The notes below the pieces were generated by a model. The model did not search any database. It had not been told where the DNA came from and saw only the letters and a list, made by a program, of their open reading frames with translations. Positions 57,601 through 64,000 of a stretch of DNA of 64,000 nt are shown piece after piece (position 1 is the first letter of the stretch; each line of letters begins with the position of its first letter). Source of the DNA: Gelatoporia subvermispora B (lineage: Eukaryota > Basidiomycota > Agaricomycetes > Polyporales > Gelatoporiaceae); contig KB445791.1 in NCBI GenBank assembly GCA_000320605.2, positions 2,289,057 through 2,353,056 on the forward strand. The letters are read 5' to 3'. Both the position numbers and the translations under genes were made by a program.

Positions 57601-58857
57601 GTGGTTCCACGGTTACCAATGAAGTCCAATGCAACCTGCGCCATTGGTTAATGCAAGAAGCTTCCAGGGTGGTCAGCATACAAACCTCGCGGTCCTGGAT
57701 AACGAAACCATCATCAATGCACGGCTTCAGCATCTCAAGCATTTGCGCGTCCTGCATGTCGTAGCAAATGTGCTCGAGGATGTCGCGGTCAGAAATAACG
57801 CCCAGTGCACGGAAAACGACCCAGATTGGGATGTCGACCTTAATGTACGGGATAGTCGCCTTCATCACGTTCCCTAACTGTAGAATGGTCAGTGACCAAT
57901 ATATCTCCGCGGGCTAGGTAAAACTGACCGAGCGTTCCTGGTTACGATGGTAGAGCTTAACCTGGAACTGACTAATGGTCTTTCCACCACGTTCGACCGC
58001 GCTACGAATCTCCGCGAGGAAGCTAATAGGAGATGGCTGCGCCTTTGCGAATACGTATACATGGTTCGTGGCCATGCGTTCTTGAGCGATCAAGACCTTC
58101 TCGGAGCCATTGATGATGAAGTATCCTCCAGAGTCGTAGGGACATTCGTTCAGGTCATACAGTTCGGAGTCTTGAACATTGTGGAGGATGCAGAAAGTGG
58201 AGCGGAGCATGATGGGCACCTTGTCATTACACAAATTAGACGAATCTCCTCGCAGATAATCCAATCTCTACTCACCTTGCCGATCCAAACCTTCGTCGTA
58301 TCCTCTGCAGTTTCCCGCTGCTCTGGCTCCCAGAGGATATCTCCAGTGGCACTGTCAGGGTCCTCCCTACCGATGAGCACCCTCTTTTTGATCTCAATAT
58401 ACAGCGGCGCAGAATAGGTGAGGTTCCGTTGGCGGGCCTCCTGAGGGAATACAGGGACAACCGAACCATCCGCCTCCGTGACCGTTGGTCTTGACAGGTA
58501 GATCTGGCCAAATTTGATCTCATAGCGTCGCGTCACGTCCGCTTCGTGTCCAGTATGCTGATCAGCTTGGTCCAGGATGAGGTCCGAGTTCTCGTCTACG
58601 AGCTCTTGCATAGTGTTCTGCACGAACTCATCGAAAGAGTCGAGCTGTTGTCGGACGAGACCCTTCTGTTCGAAGAACGAGGAGATGACAGTCCAGCAAT
58701 CTTCCTGTGTGATCTCCTCGTACTCTTCCTCCTCGTCCTCCTCGAAGCCATATCCAGTCTCATCGTATGGCGCGGACTGCGTAGGATCAAAGTCCGCCGC
58801 TGGTGGACTATCAGCTGGTGGAAGTGATCGAGAAGCGAGCAGACGCACCGGAACTCA
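54663..58857 (-). CDS. RPB2: RNA polymerase II second-largest subunit Rpb2
   Basis: Ten exons (58857-58848, 58799-58276, 58219-57929, 57877-57686, 57635-57318, 57262-56258, 56207-55003, 54949-54922, 54867-54778, 54728-54663) encode 1242 aa, close to yeast Rpb2. The first exon has only 10 nt (MSS plus one base) and exon 8 has 28 nt; both are needed to keep frame. Hallmarks are [20 protein letters not shown] (protrusion/lobe), [19 protein letters not shown] (fork), [20 protein letters not shown] (active-site region), [20 protein letters not shown] (hybrid binding), and the C-terminal zinc site CDICGL...CRSC in the clamp. Catalytic-core subunit of Pol II. Confidence 0.97.
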
Positions 58858-59286
58858 TTTTAACAAATGCCACCCAGCGATGTATTCAGCGGCTCAGCTC
58901 CGAATTGACGGGTCCTAAGCACTCAGGTAGAAGTCGCCAGAGCCCAGAAAATTGAATGATATACTGCGCCTGAGCCTCTTGAAGGAGCAAGAGGGGCGGC
59001 AAGACGAGAGAACGGCGCAAAGCGAGGGACCACGCGTGGCGCTGACCAAGCGTCGCCTTGAGCGTTTATTTGGTCTTGTTGTCCAACAGCCTCTAACGTC
59101 CACCCAATTAGGGAATGTCGCCGTCTGAGTCGTCAGACACCTTCGCGTCTTGGACTCTCCTCCTCTTTGCTTGCCACACGTCTTCCATGTATATCGTATC
59201 GACGAATCAACTATATTCACTATGATTAACTCTCGCATACAATGATCCCGCAACTTCTCATCACTTTGTAATCTGCTTGAACGACC
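58858..59286. other. RPB2 promoter region
   Basis: 429 nt upstream of RPB2 that also include the 3' end of the kinase gene. A 112-aa minus-strand frame (58915-59253) has no signature and most likely is leader sequence. Confidence 0.5.
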
Positions 59287-60428
59287 CTAGTTCTCCGAAG
59301 GCTCCGGGAAGGCAGTGAGGAGTGCCTGCATCTTTCGCTTCGCGCTACTTGCGTAGGACCCCTGGGGATGGCGCGTCGCAGTCAACAAGACGAATGACTA
59401 GGATTGAGACTGCGCTCACTCCAAAAAGCACCGTGTGGTTCAAGTAGTGATAGAGTTCGTATAACTCGCATCGCAGCTCATACTGTGCCACCGGATCCGA
59501 CTTCGGGAGATACTGGTGGTAGGTTGTGAAGAAGGACTTGGGTATCCCACCGAAAATGCGCGCAATAGCTAGGCTATGCGAAGGTCAGTCACAAGCTCCC
59601 TACAGCGGAAATTGGGCGGACTGACTCTGCTTCATTGTGACCAAAGTAAGACGACGGGTCGAAGATAACTGGTTCGCCTGTTCTTCTATCTGTACCCGTG
59701 TTCCCGCTCTGTCATGTAATGTTGGCATCACTCGCATCCTCTTGTTTCGCACTGAACGTACCCATAGATCTCCGTGGAGTAGAACAGGTTGGATTACCAG
59801 CGGTCGAAGGAGCGCGGGTATGACACTGGAACGCAATTGAAAGCTATTGATCAATAGACCAATTCACTCCTTACCGTCTCCGGATGTCTTCGCCGTCGCT
59901 ACACAAGGCATCGTATCCGCCCGTGTTCCGCAAACTCGATAGCAATCCGCCGATAAGGGTGTCGTAACACTCCTCCCAAGTATCGAACCAGCCGTTCTCC
60001 TGCCTCGTTCTCCCACAAAACGTCGGGACATGGAAGCCGAAGCCAGTTGTGCTTTTGTAAGTATGCATCTCTGTGGCCAATCTCTTTGCAAGAACTTTGG
60101 CAGCGGCATCTGTTTGAGTGCTCATGTCTATGTACTCGGAAAGGAAGTAAGGTCTGCCGACATCGCGGTCCGACTCTGCTGTGTCGTTGTCGATTACACC
60201 GCAAGCAATCAACCGGGGTGCGAGCCCTGGAGCAACTCGATGGATGGCTTTGAGCGATTCAGCTTCACCGATATATTGTTCTTGTTCGCTGGAACTTCCT
60301 ATCTTTCCGATGTAGGCCTTGCCAGATGAGGACTGTATGGGAGCAGATCCGCCACCCGGCGTTAGAGTGGCATCGGGTTCTTCGACATGTATGCTTTGAA
60401 GGAAAACCTTGTGTACATGTGATGGCAT
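59287..60428 (-). CDS. Fructosamine/ketosamine-3-kinase
   Basis: Five exons (60428-59875, 59825-59762, 59708-59626, 59573-59420, 59361-59287) give 309 aa, the length typical of the family. Signatures are FGFHVPTFCGRTRQENGWFD, the catalytic LLHGDLWSGNTG (about residue 205), VIFDPSSYFGHNEADLAIAR (metal-binding Asp), and a C-terminal YELYHYLNHTVLFG. FN3K-type kinases phosphorylate sugar-derived adducts on protein lysines so that they fall off, repairing glycation in the cytosol. The final exon, GSYASSAKRKMQALL, is reached by an intron that an unspliced reading would miss. The gene is divergent from the OYE gene, with 287 nt between starts. Confidence 0.95.
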
Positions 60429-60715
60429 GATCTCGATGGATCAGGAGAATGCACACGGGCTAGGGCGGGTAGGATCTGAATCGAAGGATGTGTGCCCGAG
60501 CAAGGGAGATCGACGACCTATGTAGGATGCTCCCGCGTGATTGTCAATGACGACATCTGACCGCGGCCTTGGCCGCGTCGAACGGAGATGTTTGTTCACA
60601 CAAACGTTCGCAGGCGGCTCGCGGTTGGCTCATCCTTCTGGCCAAATTCACTGGACAAACAGCATGTGTCATCAGATGCATCATCTGTCTAATCCAAGTT
60701 GTGCATGGCATAAAT

Positions 60716-62462
60716 ATGTCTGCCCTCGCCGCCGTCAGGCTTGCTTCAATCCCCTTCGGTCGTAGAGCCTATCTTGGAGTTGCTGCAAGCCTTAGACCTC
60801 GTCTCCCCATATTGTATTCCACCATGTCCAACATCAACCGACGCGTCCCGGATGTAGACCAGTACATTCCGCTCAACGATCCTCCTATCGGGTCCGCATT
60901 CCCCGCTGTACGTAGTCGGATACCCTTGATAGACGTGTTACATGCTAAGGCACCTCGCCGCAGGACATCTTCCCGCAGAACACAAAGCTTCCTAAGCTCT
61001 TCCAGCCCATCACCCTGCGAGGTGTCACGTTCAAGAACAGAATATGGGTGGTCAGTCTTTACCCTATCCCGAGTGCGAGACTAGGAACACCTCATGACAT
61101 CGTCTACAGTCTCCGATGTGTCAGTACAGCTCTGACAATGGCCATGCTACGGACTGGCATTTCGTGCACATCGGGGTGAGTCTCAAGATCACCGTAAGTA
61201 TCTGCCTGCTGATGGGCTCACACCAAGGGGTTTGCAACTCGCGGAGTCGGCGCTATCTGTATGGAAGCGACTGCAGTCGTCCCGGAAGGTCGAATCTCAC
61301 CCGAGGACGCTGTAAGTCTCATATATCATTCACTGCAACTTTGATCAGGCTGAACCATTGGTATAGGGCTTGTGGACCGATAGTCAGATGGAACCGCTCA
61401 AGCGGATCGTGAACTTTGCTCACTCGCAAGGGACGTTGATTGGCGTCCAGTTAGCACATGCGGGGCGCAAGGCATCCACGCTTGCGCCATGGGTGCATTC
61501 CAGCTTCGGGGGTACTCGCAGGGCGACCACTTGGACTTCGAAGGAGGACGAGGGCGGATGGCCCAACGGAGGTCAGCGTGCTCCTGATATGTCCAGGCGT
61601 CGGCTCACCCCATCGCAGTCTATGCCCCGAGTGAAGTAGCCTTTTCTCCCGACTATCCTACGCCGAAGGCCATGGACGATGCATACTTGCAGTACGTCGA
61701 AGACGCATTCGTCAAGACAGTTGAGAGGTGCAAGGAAATCGGATGTACGTCCCAGTGCTATTTGCTATACGCCGCAGGGAACCCGCTGAACACCACGCTC
61801 AGTCGATTTCATCGAGCTACACGGCGCTCATGGATACCTTCTGCACGAGTTTGTCTCGCCGCTGTCCAACCTGCGCACCGACCAGTACGGTGGCTCGCTC
61901 GAGAACCGTCTCCGCTGGCCTCTTCGCGTCATCTCGCGCTGCCGTGAGGCGTGGTCCAAGCCGCTCTTCGTCCGAATCAGCGCAACGGACTGGGCTGAGG
62001 GCCCCGAAAAGGGCCCAGATGGCGAATGGAAGCAATGGGGTATCGAGCAAAGCAAGATCTTTCTGGAGGAAATGCAGAATCTCGGTGTGGACCTCGTTGA
62101 CTGCAGCACCGGCGGCAACTGGGTGAAGCAGAAGATCACTGTCGGGCCGGGATACCAGGTACGCGATTTACGGACTCTTCTCTCGCGCTCATGTCTTAAC
62201 GCCACCGCAGGTACCGTTCGCTGAAGAACTCAAGAAGGCATACCCCGAGTTCCCTATCGGCGCCGTCGGCATGATCACTGAGCCAGAGCAGGCCGAGTCC
62301 TACCTCCAAGATGGCAAGGCAGACGTTGTCTTCCTCGCGCGCGAGCTGCTCCGGAATCCTCACTGGCCCTTGTTCGCTGCTCGGAAGCTTGGTGCCGCCG
62401 TTAAGCCGGCAAACCAGTATGAGCGCGCGTTCGCGGACTTGTTAGTGCCCAAGAGCGCCTAA
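60716..62462 (+). CDS. Old Yellow Enzyme-type ene-reductase, copy 1
   Basis: Eight exons (60716-60907, 60964-61050, 61110-61175, 61228-61311, 61367-61571, 61619-61744, 61803-62158, 62211-62462) give 455 aa from ATG 60716 or 419 aa from ATG 60824. The FMN TIM-barrel has [37 protein letters not shown] (YqjM/class III OYE type, Cys near FMN), [38 protein letters not shown] and a C-terminal [13 protein letters not shown]. It reduces activated C=C bonds using NAD(P)H. The 36 residues before the second ATG ([17 protein letters not shown]) are Arg/Ala-rich without acids, like a mitochondrial presequence. A tandem copy follows 378 nt downstream. Confidence 0.94.
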
Positions 62463-62839
62463 GGGATTATCGTAGATCGTGCATCGAATAGAAGTATCCG
62501 CAAGATATGCGGTTGTATCAGTACCATTAAAGCATTACAGGTCACGTTCATGGACCGTCGTACAATTCTGAAAGCCCGCCGACGAATGGCAGAAGTCCGG
62601 ACAGTGGCAGTGCTTGTTCACTTCTACGTTTAGTCCGATGTCTTGGGTCTCACCCTGTAATATAAAAGCTCCCAAACGCTCGGAGCTAATTTGGGATTTA
62701 AGTGGCCACATTCGATTCTCGCAATCACTTACCAGTCATACTGTCTGGCTTGCTACAGCACCCTTCGATCGATCGTAGAGCTTATCTCGGACTTGCCGCA
62801 AGCCTTAGACCTTGCGTTCTCATATCGTAAAGTTCCACC
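62463..62839. other. Promoter of the second ene-reductase gene
   Basis: 377 nt between the two copies. The last 100 nt are homologous to the leader-coding region of copy 1 (both read gtagagcctat/gtagagcttat and gcaagccttagacc) but hold no ATG. A TATAAAAG at 62661-62668 lies 172 nt upstream of the ATG. Confidence 0.6.
62661..62668 (+). promoter_or_regulatory. TATA box of ene-reductase copy 2
   Basis: TATAAAAG, the only good TATA word between the copies. It predicts a 5' UTR of about 140 nt made partly of sequence that is coding in copy 1. Confidence 0.5.

Positions 62840-64000
<1,161 letters not shown>

Noticed and set aside
59573..59630. Apparent loss of the metal-binding Asp in the fructosamine kinase
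   Set aside because: First reading of the junction gave NEAAIAR. With donor at 59625 and acceptor at 59574 the product is NEADLAIAR, so the site is intact.

Overview
The window is nuclear DNA from a filamentous basidiomycete, most likely an Agaricomycete. Nearly every gene is cut by short introns (mostly 45-65 nt, GT-AG, pyrimidine-poor acceptors). Intergenic gaps are short, both strands are used, and the proteins include fungal families (Zn2Cys6 regulator, CWC25, PTM1-like, SLA2, F-box proteins). I rebuilt gene models by hand by joining exons so that splice phase, protein-family signatures and length agreed. Coordinates given as exact come from that joining; a few boundaries are flagged as uncertain. 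I see no transposon, rRNA gene, CRISPR array or bacterial operon.

Layout. 0.5-4.5 kb: a three-RRM RNA-binding protein (Rim4-like architecture), minus strand. 5.9-8.2 kb: an APH-type kinase and RPB6. 8.4-11.8 kb: an Hst3/Hst4-type sirtuin and a methyltransferase. 12-16.5 kb: an F-box protein with a C-terminal zinc finger, a secreted RNase T2 and an EthD-like protein. 17-23.8 kb: DMC1 in 17 exons, an intron-containing tRNA-Phe, BDP1 of TFIIIB, and a Swc3-like protein. 23.9-33 kb: a large helical/membrane protein of unknown role, SURF1 and SLA2. 33-41 kb: a disordered Ser/Pro-rich protein, a four-helix voltage-sensor-like membrane protein and CWC25. 42-48.4 kb: an MFS transporter and an Rgt1-like Zn2Cys6 regulator. 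48.8-58.9 kb: REV7, SNX4, a GOST-family (PTM1/GPR107-like) membrane protein and RPB2. 59.3-64 kb: fructosamine kinase and two tandem Old Yellow Enzyme genes; the second runs off the window.

Most genes are housekeeping and not functionally linked, but some themes recur. Transcription machinery is represented by RPB2, RPB6, BDP1 and a tRNA beside BDP1. Meiosis and DNA metabolism are represented by DMC1, REV7, an Hst3/4-like sirtuin and a possible Rim4-like RNA-binding protein. FN3K and the OYE pair are divergent neighbours that both deal with carbonyl or electrophile chemistry.

The most unusual signals are in gene structure. There are four predicted GC-AG introns, and a 9-nt exon in DMC1. The Zn2Cys6 gene has several 12-20-nt exons, one of which supplies the sixth zinc-binding cysteine. 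I found no clear novel multi-gene system. The best candidates for something under-described are the F-box protein with a PBZ-like finger, the ~973-aa helical/membrane protein, and the differential N-terminus of the OYE duplicates.
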